NCBI GenBank assembly: GCA_030065815.1
Contig: JASJCU010000002.1
Location: forward strand, 30,920-94,919
Length of the DNA stretch: 64,000 bases
Source: Gammaproteobacteria bacterium
Lineage (GTDB): Bacteria > Pseudomonadota > Gammaproteobacteria > Chromatiales > Chromatiaceae
Direction of reading: 5' to 3'
Part shown: piece after piece, positions 7,921 through 15,827 of the stretch
Layout of the letters: every line of letters begins with the position of its first letter
Position numbering within the stretch: the first letter of the stretch is position 1
Translations under genes and position numbers: made by a program
The notes under the pieces: model-generated
What the model was told of the DNA's origin: nothing
The model's database searches: none
What the model saw: only the letters and a program-made list of their open reading frames with translations

Positions 7921-8601
7921 TCAGCGCAGCACCTGCAGCAGGCGGATCTCGAAGATCAGGGCCTCGTTGGGGCCGATGTCGCTGCCGGCACCGCGCTCAC
8001 CGTAGGCCAGCGCACTGGGCAGGAAGACCTGCCAATGGTCGCCGACGCGCATGTTGGAGATCGCCTCGCGAAACCCGGGGACGACGCCGGACAGCGGGAA
8101 ATCGGCCGGTTCGCCGCGCTCGACCGAGCTGTCGAACACGCTGCCATCGATACGCGTGCCGTGATAGTGCACGCGCACCCGGTCCTGTGCGGTTGGCTGT
8201 TCACCGTCGCCCGAGGCCAACGCACGGTATTGCAGGCCGCTCGGCAGCACGACGACATCCGGTTTGCCGGCGTTCGCCGCGAGGAACGCCTGGCCGGCCT
8301 CGAGGTTGGCCTGGGCCTGTTGCGCGCGCTGCTCGGTGAACTGGCGCTGCTGCGCGACCACGGCGTCGCGCATCTCGGCATCGCTGAGGCGCAGTGCCCG
8401 ACCGCTCATGACATCGTCGATCGCCGTGGCGAAGGCCTGGCTGTCGAGGCGCTCGATGCCCTGCTCCTTGAGCATCTGGCCGAGGCGCACACCCATCGTG
8501 TAGCTGTAGCGCTCGGAGACGCTCAGCGGCGACACGTCGGCCGCGTCCGCGGACACCACCCAGAGGCCCAGCAACGAGGCGAAGAAAGCGCGTTTTTGCA
8601 T
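7921..8601 (-). CDS. Periplasmic FKBP-type peptidyl-prolyl isomerase (FkpA/Mip-like)
   Basis: A 226-residue secreted PPIase. Residues 1-20 form a signal peptide (LLGLWVVSADA). The next 90 residues are the helical dimerisation domain of Mip/FkpA proteins (YSYTMGVRLGQMLKEQG). Residues 125-226 are the FKBP domain: VRVHYHGTRIDGSVFDSS, the pocket block VVPGFREAI, LAYGERGAG and IGPNEALIFEIRLL. It helps folding of periplasmic and outer-membrane proteins. It is monocistronic and divergent from the small rod-like gene at 8753. Confidence 0.92.
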   Translation of the reverse strand: MQKRAFFASLLGLWVVSADAADVSPLSVSERYSYTMGVRLGQMLKEQGIERLDSQAFATAIDDVMSGRALRLSDAEMRDAVVAQQRQFTEQRAQQAQANLEAGQAFLAANAGKPDVVVLPSGLQYRALASGDGEQPTAQDRVRVHYHGTRIDGSVFDSSVERGEPADFPLSGVVPGFREAISNMRVGDHWQVFLPSALAYGERGAGSDIGPNEALIFEIRLLQVLR

Positions 8602-8692
8602 GATTTATCATCCAGTTGGGGAAACCGGCTCCCAGTATCGGAAATCTGACCCTGAAACCGGCAACGTACTTCACAGATTGCACCGCGCGCTA

Positions 8693-8719
8693 TCAATGCG
8701 CCGCGGCGGCTGTCGATAA
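8693..8719 (+). promoter_or_regulatory. Candidate sigma-28 (FliA) promoter
   Basis: GTCGATAA (8712-8719) matches the sigma-28 -10 consensus GCCGATAA at 7 of 8 positions. Eleven bases upstream, the exact consensus spacing, lies TCAATGCG, a weaker match to TAAAGTTT/TCAAG. It sits about 35 bases before the 75-residue flagellar-rod-like gene, and the same spacing is found at the two receptor/chemotaxis promoters in this window. Confidence 0.55.
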
Positions 8720-8752
8720 TACAGGCAACGGCGCAGTACGCGGACGCAGCAG

Positions 8753-8980
8753 ATGATCGGCAAACTCGGCAACACGGCCCTCCAGGGCATCCAGCGCAGC
8801 ACGCAGGGCATGGCGCGCAGTGCCGTGGAGATCGCGCGCGCGTCCCAGCCCGGCGATCAGCAGAACATGACCCGCGCCCTGGTCGAACTAAAGCAGCACG
8901 AACACGCCGCGAAGGCCAACATCAAGACCCTGGCCGTCGCCGACCGCCTGCTCGGCTCGCTGCTCGACGTCAAGGCCTGA
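8753..8980 (+). CDS. Small protein resembling the C-terminus of flagellar rod/hook proteins
   Basis: A 75-residue, probably cytoplasmic helical protein. Its last 30 residues (VELKQHEHAAKANIKTLAVADRLLGSLLDVKA as the block, with N-x-K-x-L-x-x-A-D-x-x-L-G-x-L-L-D at its core) resemble the C-terminal coiled coil of flagellar rod and hook proteins. Similar orphan short proteins are known in other Gammaproteobacteria. The candidate sigma-28 promoter just upstream supports a motility link. No other flagellar structural gene is nearby, so an actual structural role is not shown. Confidence 0.65.
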   Translation: MIGKLGNTALQGIQRSTQGMARSAVEIARASQPGDQQNMTRALVELKQHEHAAKANIKTLAVADRLLGSLLDVKA

Positions 8981-8999
8981 GCGGCGATCGCCGCGCGTA

Positions 9000-9842
9000 T
9001 CAGGCGGCCGCGAAACGCATCGAGAAATCCGTCGCCCGCACGTTCTTCGTCAACTCCCCGACCGAGATGAAGTCGACACCGGTCCGGGCGATCGCGGCGA
9101 CGCTGTGCAGACTGACGCCGCCCGAGGCCTCGAGCGCCGCCCGCCCGGCGGTCCGTAGCACCGCCTCGCGCAGCCGCGCGTTGTCGAAATTGTCGAGCAG
9201 GATTCGGTTCGCGCCGGCGGCCAGCGCCTGATCGAGCTCGTCGATGTCCTCGACCTCGACCTCGACCGTCACGCCGTCGCCGGCCAGCCGCCGCGCCGCC
9301 CCGAGCGCCGCGGCGATCGAACCGGCCGCCTGGATATGGTTTTCCTTGATCAGGATCGCGTCGTACAGGCCGACCCGGTGGTTGCTGGCACCGCCGCAGC
9401 GCACGGCGTATTTCTGCGCCAGGCGCAGGCCGGGGACGGTCTTGCGGGTGTCGAGGATGGTCGCGCCGCTGCCGGCCACGGCGGTGACATAGGCCTGCGC
9501 CAGCGACGCGGTGCCGGACAGCGTCTGCAGGAAGTTCAGCGCGGTGCGTTCGCCGCTGAGCAGCGCGCGCGCCGGACCATGGACGTCGCAGACCACGTCA
9601 TCGCGATCGAGTTGATCGCCGTCGTGTGCCGACCAGTCGACCGTGATCGCCGGATCGAGCTCGCGGAACACGGCATCGAACCAGTCGCAGCCGCACAGCA
9701 CCGCCGCCTCGCGGACCACGACCTGTGCATGCGCCGCCGCCGCGGCCGGCACCAGCGCCGCGGTCAGGTCGCCGCTGCCGATGTCCTCGGCCAGCGCCGT
9801 GCGCACCTGGCGGGCGACGAGTTCGCGATCGGGGTGCGGCAC
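9000..9842 (-). CDS. nadC: Nicotinate-nucleotide pyrophosphorylase (carboxylating)
   Basis: This 280-residue quinolinate phosphoribosyltransferase makes nicotinate mononucleotide in de novo NAD synthesis. Family blocks include AEDIGSGDLT at residues 18-27, RTALNFLQTLSGTA, ILDTRKTVPGLR, GGASNHRVGLYDAILIKENH and VEVEVEDIDE; all catalytic basic residues in these blocks are present. The start codon is GTG. It lies 47 bases after the cytoplasmic FKBP gene, and the two may share a transcript. Confidence 0.95.
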   Translation of the reverse strand: MPHPDRELVARQVRTALAEDIGSGDLTAALVPAAAAAHAQVVVREAAVLCGCDWFDAVFRELDPAITVDWSAHDGDQLDRDDVVCDVHGPARALLSGERTALNFLQTLSGTASLAQAYVTAVAGSGATILDTRKTVPGLRLAQKYAVRCGGASNHRVGLYDAILIKENHIQAAGSIAAALGAARRLAGDGVTVEVEVEDIDELDQALAAGANRILLDNFDNARLREAVLRTAGRAALEASGGVSLHSVAAIARTGVDFISVGELTKNVRATDFSMRFAAA

Positions 9843-9889
9843 GTGCGGTTGCGCAGCGGGTCAGTCGATCGGACCAGGCGACGTCGCGC

Positions 9890-10234
9890 TCAGCGGATGT
9901 CGAGCAGTTCGACCTCGAACACCAGCGTCGCATTCGGCGGGATCACGCCACCGGCGCCCTGCGCGCCGTAACCGAGCTGCGGTGGGATCGTCAGCTTGCG
10001 CTTGCCGCCGACCTTCATGCCCGCGACGCCCTCGTCCCAGCCGCGGATCACCATGCCGCGACCGAGGGCGAAATCGAACGGCTGGTTGCGGTCGACGCTG
10101 GAATCGAACTTGCTGCCGTCGGTCAGCCAGCCGGTGTAGTGCACGACCACCTGCTGCCCCGCGGCAGCGACGGCGCCGTCGCCGTCGACGAGGTCTTCGT
10201 ACTTGAGTCCGGAATCGGTGATCTGCTCTGCCAT
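9890..10234 (-). CDS. FKBP-type peptidyl-prolyl isomerase, cytoplasmic
   Basis: A minimal 114-residue FKBP domain without signal peptide: [18 protein letters not shown], the pocket block [28 protein letters not shown] and [16 protein letters not shown]. The active-site aromatic and Tyr residues of FKBP12 are conserved. It is the second FKBP in the window and differs from the secreted one by lacking the helical domain. I chose the ATG at 10234 because a GGGGG-type binding site precedes it; the longer upstream frame has non-protein-like composition. Confidence 0.9.
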   Translation of the reverse strand: MAEQITDSGLKYEDLVDGDGAVAAAGQQVVVHYTGWLTDGSKFDSSVDRNQPFDFALGRGMVIRGWDEGVAGMKVGGKRKLTIPPQLGYGAQGAGGVIPPNATLVFEVELLDIR

Positions 10235-10457
10235 CGCTGCCCCCTGTCGTTGTGCATGGCGCGCACACGGACCATGACGGGTCCGCGGCGGCGCCCCGGA
10301 TTCTAGCCGAATCGCCGCGCAGCTGCGCGCGCCGTCGGGGCAGGCCATCGCGGCCGCGATAACGTCGGATCATCGCACTGCCGCGGGTGTTGGCGGGCGC
10401 CGACGGCAGGCGCGCAGCGCTGCCGCTTGCCGGCGCGTCGAACGGGTCGGGAATCGG

Positions 10458-12728
10458 TCAGGCGGGCTGGGTGTCGCCGCCGGTGTCTTTGAGCGCGCCG
10501 AGCATTGCGCTCAGTGCGCGGTCCATCAGCGGCGTGTTGAGGTCGTCGAGGACGCGCGCGCGGCCGTCACGGAACAGCGCGGCGAGTTCGAGCAGCGTCA
10601 TCTCGGCGACCTTCATGCCCTTGCGGTTGACGAAGATGCAGTTGCTCGTCACCTCGCTGCGCCACGACAGCTTACCGCGCACCCAGCTGTCGTCGCTGCC
10701 GCGCCATTCGATCCATTTGCCGACGACCATCGCACGCGCGGTGTCGGTGTGCGCGTCCTCGATGACCTCCTGCTCGTCGTCGATGCCGCGCAGCACCGAA
10801 TCGGGGATCACCTCCTCGAGCAGCGAGCTGTCGCCGGCGTCACTCTCGCCGCGCAGTGCCGCGATGTGGCAGGTCTGCAGGTCCTTGAACAGCTGACCGG
10901 CACGATGCTGGTCGAACGAGATGTTGTTGAGGCCGTCGCGCAGCTTCTTCAACAGGTCCGGGATGGCCTTGAGCAGCTTCTGCCGCTCGGGCTGCTCGAT
11001 CTTCGGCTGCACGCTCCAGATCAGTTCCTCGACCGCGTCGAAGGCGTGCTTCCACGCGACGCTCTCCTCGCCCTCGCGCAGGTAGGCGAGCAGCATCACG
11101 TCATGCCAGCCCTCGCGCAGGATGTTGACGACCGCGGTCGGCAGGTCGGGGTTGGCGACGCGGAAATCGTTGAGTACCTCGGCGACGCGGCGGCGCGCGA
11201 TCAGCAGCTGTTCCTGGCCACGCGTGACCTGGTTGATGCGTTCCTCGGCGACCTCGGCGCCGCGCGCCTCGCGCTCGACGAAGTTGGCGAACTCGTCGTA
11301 CAGCTGCGCGAACAGCCCGACGTCATCGCTGAACTCGCCGAGGATGCGCGTGACGATGGTCTCGATGCGGCCGTACAGCGACTTGGCCGAACGGTCGCCG
11401 TCGTCGACCCAGGCCATGCCCGCCTTGGCCAGTGCGTTGAGCAGGCGGCGCGCCGGGTGCTGCTTGTTGCTGAAGAAGCTGCGGTCGATCACGGCGACCT
11501 TGAGCATCGGGATCTGCAGGCGGCCGAGCAGTGCCTTCATCGCCTCCGGCACGTTGCTGTCGTCGAGAATGAACTCGAACAGCATGCCGACGACATCGAT
11601 CAGGTCCTGGTCGACCTGCTGCAGGCGCTTGGCCGGGGCGTCGGCCGAACCCATCTCGAGCTGGCGACCGAGGTTGACCAGCATCTCGCCCTGCAGCTGC
11701 TCGATCTCGGCGCGGCTGACCGGCGCCTCGACCGAGGCCTCGCGCTGCAGCCCGTGCAGCGCGTTGAGCAGTTCATTGGACGCGACCACGGGCAGGTGCG
11801 CGTACTCGGCGCCAGGGCCGCCCGGCAGGTAGCTGGAGTGAAGGTTGGCCGCACCGTGCCCGCGGCGTACCGACAGCAGCTGGCCGAGCAGGCCGAGGAT
11901 CTGCTCCTGGCTGACCTCGTCGGCGATCGTCGCGGCGCCGCCGACGTCGACGCTCGGCGGCGGCTCGCTCGGCGCGCCCTCCTGCCGGGCACGCTGCACC
12001 GACGGGGCCACCGGGTTGCGGCGCACGCGTTGCACGATCTTCGGCAGTACCCCGGCCTCGACCAGGGTGTCGTTGAGTTCGTCGTAGAGGCCGCCGACGT
12101 AACCCATCACGTAGCGGTCGAACAGCTTGAATACGACCAGCCGGACCCCGAGCTCGCCGGCCCACTGGCGCATCGCGTCGCGGAAGCCGTCGGCCATCAC
12201 GTACGGTCCGACCGGGTTCTGGCGGGTCGTCAGATCGGGGATGCCGACCATCTGCGCGAAGCGCATGTTCAGTGCGAACAGTTCGCGGTGGTAGCGGTTC
12301 TCGGCCTTCGACACCATGCCGCTGACCGCGAGGTTCTCCTCGAGTTCGTCGTTGTCGACCAGGCTCAGTTCGTCGTCGACGGCGGCCTCGGCGTCGGTTT
12401 CGCCGCCGGTCACCTGCGGATGCAGCCAGAACTTATCGAAGGTCTCGAGGTGGCCGTTGAGGAACGCCTGGTCGATCGCGTCGCGCAGCTTGCGCAGTTC
12501 GCGCATCGCGTCGAAGTAACGGGTCTGCAGGACGTCACTGGCGGACTTGTCGGCGAGCTGGTAGAGCTCGTCGTCGACGTGCTCGAACAGCTCCTGCATC
12601 AGGCGCGGCAGCGTGTCGGCGAGGTGGCGCCGGCAGCGCGAGACCAGTTCGTGCGTGCGCGCGTCAGCGACCCGCCTGCGGCCGCCGCCCAGGTTCTGGT
12701 CAAAAGAAACCACGTTATCGCGCGCCAT
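10458..12728 (-). CDS. DUF1631 family protein
   Basis: A 756-residue protein of the DUF1631 family, found in Gammaproteobacteria and often mislabelled. It is acidic and helical throughout, with no membrane segment. The N-terminal part (CRRHLADTLPRLMQELFEHV) and the central helical repeats fit the family. The last 100 residues (GKWIEWRGSDDSWVRGKLSW, then CIFVNRKGMKVAEMTLLEL) look like a PilZ-like beta-barrel. The role is unknown; a link to cyclic di-GMP signalling has been suspected because of the PilZ-like tail. It is monocistronic and divergent from the thioredoxin operon. Confidence 0.85.
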   Translation of the reverse strand: MARDNVVSFDQNLGGGRRRVADARTHELVSRCRRHLADTLPRLMQELFEHVDDELYQLADKSASDVLQTRYFDAMRELRKLRDAIDQAFLNGHLETFDKFWLHPQVTGGETDAEAAVDDELSLVDNDELEENLAVSGMVSKAENRYHRELFALNMRFAQMVGIPDLTTRQNPVGPYVMADGFRDAMRQWAGELGVRLVVFKLFDRYVMGYVGGLYDELNDTLVEAGVLPKIVQRVRRNPVAPSVQRARQEGAPSEPPPSVDVGGAATIADEVSQEQILGLLGQLLSVRRGHGAANLHSSYLPGGPGAEYAHLPVVASNELLNALHGLQREASVEAPVSRAEIEQLQGEMLVNLGRQLEMGSADAPAKRLQQVDQDLIDVVGMLFEFILDDSNVPEAMKALLGRLQIPMLKVAVIDRSFFSNKQHPARRLLNALAKAGMAWVDDGDRSAKSLYGRIETIVTRILGEFSDDVGLFAQLYDEFANFVEREARGAEVAEERINQVTRGQEQLLIARRRVAEVLNDFRVANPDLPTAVVNILREGWHDVMLLAYLREGEESVAWKHAFDAVEELIWSVQPKIEQPERQKLLKAIPDLLKKLRDGLNNISFDQHRAGQLFKDLQTCHIAALRGESDAGDSSLLEEVIPDSVLRGIDDEQEVIEDAHTDTARAMVVGKWIEWRGSDDSWVRGKLSWRSEVTSNCIFVNRKGMKVAEMTLLELAALFRDGRARVLDDLNTPLMDRALSAMLGALKDTGGDTQPA

Positions 12729-13026
12729 ACATCGTCCTCGAGACTATGACGTCATCGGGCGGCATCCGTTCAGCCCCTGTATGCAGATTCTGTGAAGGGC
12801 CGGCCGTCGCATCAGTGATACGAATCACGCTTTGCCTCGCGCTCCCTGGGGGCGTTCGACCGGCGGTGAACGGATTCACACTAACCTGGGATCGAGTCGC
12901 CTATGCGGGCAGTGCGGCGATGCCGGCGCCATCTGCCAGTAACTAGCGGCCGGTGACGGCGAATCATGACCAGAAATCGCGTTCGGGTGATAAGTTATCG
13001 CCATCCCCGGGATTTGCCAATCCGCA

Positions 13027-13398
13027 ATGTTCGACAACCGACAACAGGCCGCCGACTGGTCGCCGCCGACACTCAGCCAGTTCGACTTCCACGCCCGTCT
13101 CGAGGCGCTGACGGGAGCGGCGCTGGTCATGTTCAGCGGGGCCGGCTGCGGCGCCTGCCGCCACCTCCGCCGGGTGTTTGCCGAGGTCCACCGGCAGCGC
13201 CCGGACTGGGGCCTGTTCGAGATCGATGCCGGGCGCGACCAGGCCCTGTGCAACGAGTTCGAAGTCTTTCATTTACCGACAGTTTTTCTGTTTTCCGACG
13301 GCCGCTTCCACTGCCAGCTCGAGGCCGAGGCACGGCCGTCGGCGATCATCGCGGCGACCGTCGCTGCACTGCAGCAAGCGGCCGACGAGGCACCGTGA
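13027..13398 (+). CDS. Thioredoxin-family protein
   Basis: A 123-residue cytoplasmic thioredoxin fold: ALVMFSGAGCGACRHLRRVF carries the CGAC active site (about residues 39-42), and the cis-Pro follows in FHLPTVFLF. The usual Trp before the CxxC is replaced by Gly-Ala, so it is not classical TrxA. It starts the operon with ampD, ampE and the BtuF-like gene; its TGA overlaps the GTG of ampD. It may be a protein-disulfide reductase of narrow use; the partner is not known. Confidence 0.85.
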   Translation: MFDNRQQAADWSPPTLSQFDFHARLEALTGAALVMFSGAGCGACRHLRRVFAEVHRQRPDWGLFEIDAGRDQALCNEFEVFHLPTVFLFSDGRFHCQLEAEARPSAIIAATVAALQQAADEAP

Positions 13399-13973
13399 CG
13401 CCGCCCGGCAGACACTGGCTGGGCGGCGTGCGCCGCGAACCGTCGCCGAATGCCGACGAACGCCCGGCCGACGCCGACGTCGACCTGCTGGTCGTCCACA
13501 ACATCAGCCTGCCGCCGGGCGAGTTCGGTGGCGGGCATATCCGCGACCTGTTCCTGAACCGCCTCGACCCGGCCGCGCACCCGTACTTTGCCGCTATCGC
13601 CGAGCTCAAGGTCTCGGCCCACCTGCTGGTACGGCGCGACGGCGAGGTCATCCAGTTCGTCGCCCTCGACCGTCGCGCCTGGCATGCCGGGCAGTCGTCG
13701 TTCTGCGGCCGCGAACGCTGCAACGACTTCTCGATCGGCATCGAGCTGGAGGGCACCGACGAGACGCCGTTCACGTCGGCACAGTACACCGCACTTGTCG
13801 ACCTTACGGTTCGGATTCGCGACATTTACCCGCAGATCGCCGACGATCGCATCGTTGGGCACGCCGACGTCGCGCCCGGTCGCAAGACCGACCCGGGGCC
13901 GGCCTTCGATTGGCGTCGCTACCGCAGGCTGCTGCTGGCGACTGCCGCGCGGCGACCGGCGCGGCGCAGTTGA
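13395..13973 (+). CDS. ampD: 1,6-anhydro-N-acetylmuramyl-L-alanine amidase AmpD
   Basis: A 192-residue zinc amidase that cleaves the peptide from anhydro-muropeptides in the cytoplasm during peptidoglycan recycling; loss of AmpD in other bacteria raises AmpC beta-lactamase. The family blocks are LLVVHNISLPPG with the first zinc His, VSAHLLVRRDG, AWHAGQSSFCGRERCNDFSIGIE and VGHADVAPGRKTDPGPAFDW with the second His and the Asp. The start is GTG in a GTGA overlap with the thioredoxin gene. AmpE follows 40 bases later. Confidence 0.95.
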   Translation: MTPPGRHWLGGVRREPSPNADERPADADVDLLVVHNISLPPGEFGGGHIRDLFLNRLDPAAHPYFAAIAELKVSAHLLVRRDGEVIQFVALDRRAWHAGQSSFCGRERCNDFSIGIELEGTDETPFTSAQYTALVDLTVRIRDIYPQIADDRIVGHADVAPGRKTDPGPAFDWRRYRRLLLATAARRPARRS

Positions 13974-14013
13974 CGTAGAATCCGCGGCCTGGAACAGCAA
14001 CCCCGCGATTGCG

Positions 14014-14925
14014 ATGACCTTTCTGAGCGTCCTGGTGGCTCTGCTCGTCGAGCGCGCCCTCGAACAGTATCGGCCCCGGCGGCGGCATACCTGGTTCGCC
14101 GGCTACTGCCGGCGGCTGGCCGGCAGCGACGCGGCCCGGCGCCTGATGTCGCGACCGTGGGGCGGCGTGCTCGCGCTGCTGCCGCTGCTGCTCGTCGTCG
14201 GCTGGCTGCAGGCCCTGTCTCACGACCTCGGATGGCCGCTGGCGTTCGCGTTCGGCACCCTGGTGCTGCTGTACGCGCTCGGCCCGCGCGACCTCGGCGA
14301 CGAGGCCGAGGCGTTCCTGGCCGCCCGCGACCGCGGTGACGACGACCGGGCCAACACGCTCGCCGCGCAGTTGTGCATCAGCGCGGCACCGCGCCAGGAG
14401 CCGCGGCGCTCGTTCGCGGTCGCTCGCGCCGTCGTCGTGCTGGCCAACCGCCGGCTGATCGGGCCGGTCTTCTGGTTCGTGCTGTTCGGCGCGGTCGGCG
14501 CCGCCGCCTACCGCGCTGTGCACCTGCTCGCCGAGCGCCTGCACGCCGAGGACTGCCCGGCGGGCATGCGCCGCTACAGCGACGAGCTGCGCCACATCGT
14601 CGAGTGGGCGCCGGCGCGCCTGACGGCGATCGGCTACGCGATCGCCGGCAACTTCGACGCCGTCGCCCACGCCTGGCGGACCTTCGACTACGAGCCCGGC
14701 GACGGCCCGCTGACCGAGGCCGAGAACCTGCTCGCGCAGACCGGTCTGGCCGCGCTCGACACCTTCCCCGACGACGCCGACGAGCTCGCCGGCGGCACCG
14801 AGATCACGCCGGGCCACGTGCTGGTCCCGCCGGTCGTCGAAGACGCGCTGGCCCTGGTCTGGCGCAGTCTCGTGCTGTGGGTCACCGTGATCGCCGGCGG
14901 CAGCCTGGTCGCCGCACTGGCGTGA
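14014..14925 (+). CDS. ampE: AmpE-like inner-membrane protein
   Basis: A 303-residue membrane protein of the AmpE family, which in enterics sits next to AmpD and acts in signalling to the beta-lactamase system. It starts MTFLSVLVALLVERALEQYRP, the typical AmpE start, and has four hydrophobic segments (near residues 50-65, 70-85, 155-170 and 285-303). GPRDLGDEAEAFL is the usual soluble-loop block. The stop TGA overlaps the GTG of the next gene. The molecular activity of the family is not settled. Confidence 0.88.
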   Translation: MTFLSVLVALLVERALEQYRPRRRHTWFAGYCRRLAGSDAARRLMSRPWGGVLALLPLLLVVGWLQALSHDLGWPLAFAFGTLVLLYALGPRDLGDEAEAFLAARDRGDDDRANTLAAQLCISAAPRQEPRRSFAVARAVVVLANRRLIGPVFWFVLFGAVGAAAYRAVHLLAERLHAEDCPAGMRRYSDELRHIVEWAPARLTAIGYAIAGNFDAVAHAWRTFDYEPGDGPLTEAENLLAQTGLAALDTFPDDADELAGGTEITPGHVLVPPVVEDALALVWRSLVLWVTVIAGGSLVAALA

Positions 14926-15734
14926 CCCGGCGCGCGCTGCTGCTGTTGCTCGCCGCCGCGACCGCCGGCGCCGCGCCGCTGCAGGTGACCGATGATCGCG
15001 GCCTGCACGTTCAGCTGCCGGTCGCCGCGCAGCGGATCGTGACGCTGGCGCCGCACGCGACCGAGCTGGTCGTCGCCGCCGGCGCGGCCGACGCGCTGGT
15101 CGCGATCGCGGCCGGCTCACCGACGAACGGCGCGCTCGCGGCGCTGCCGCGGATCGGCGGCCCTGGGCCGCTCGACCGCGAACGCCTGCTCGTGCTGCGC
15201 CCCGACCTCGTGATCGCCTGGGATTCGGGCAACCGCGCCGCCGACCTCGACTGGATCGCGCGCACCGGCGTGCCGCTGTTCCGCAGCGAACCGCGCGACG
15301 CCGACGACATCGCCGACACGCTGGTCGCGATCGGCCGTCTCACCGGCAACACCGCCACGGCGACCGCGGCGGCGGCGGCGTTCCGCCGCGCGCTGCGCAC
15401 GCCGTGCGCAGACCTGCCGCGACAGCCGGTCTACGTCCGCGTCTGGGATCGTCCGGCGATGTCGCTGGGCGGGCGGCACTGGCTCAACACGGTCCTGCCG
15501 CTCGCCGGCTACCGCAACGTCCTCGCGGCGCAGCCGCGCGGCGCGATCCGCATCGCCCCGGAGGCGCAGCTCGCGCTGCAGGCCCTGCCCAGCGTGTCGC
15601 TGGTCCGCCGCCATGACGGCAGCGCCGCCGACCGCCTCGCCGAGCTGCTGTCGCGACCCGGCCCGCGCCTCGCCGATGCCGTGCAATTGCTGTGTCGGCA
15701 GCGCCTGCGCCTGGCGGCGTCGCCGCGGCGCTGA
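14922..15734 (+). CDS. BtuF-like periplasmic binding protein (helical backbone metal receptor)
   Basis: A 270-residue product with a signal peptide (RRALLLLLAAATAGAA) and the class III binding-protein fold: IVTLAPHATELVVAAGA, LLVLRPDLVIAW, VYVRVWDRPAMSLGGRHWLN and a C-terminal lobe with VSLVRR. The closest relatives bind cobalamin or ferric siderophores for an ABC importer. No permease or ATPase gene is near and no cobalamin riboswitch is visible, so the ligand is open. It starts at GTG in a GTGA overlap with ampE, so it is translationally coupled to the amp operon. Confidence 0.8.
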   Translation: MTRRALLLLLAAATAGAAPLQVTDDRGLHVQLPVAAQRIVTLAPHATELVVAAGAADALVAIAAGSPTNGALAALPRIGGPGPLDRERLLVLRPDLVIAWDSGNRAADLDWIARTGVPLFRSEPRDADDIADTLVAIGRLTGNTATATAAAAAFRRALRTPCADLPRQPVYVRVWDRPAMSLGGRHWLNTVLPLAGYRNVLAAQPRGAIRIAPEAQLALQALPSVSLVRRHDGSAADRLAELLSRPGPRLADAVQLLCRQRLRLAASPRR

Positions 15735-15827
15735 CGCCCGGCCGTGGCGCCCGCGCACCTCAAGGCTGCCGCAACCGGGACGCTATACAAAAAGTTCGGC
15801 AACGGCGGTGGGCAAGGGACGCGGACC

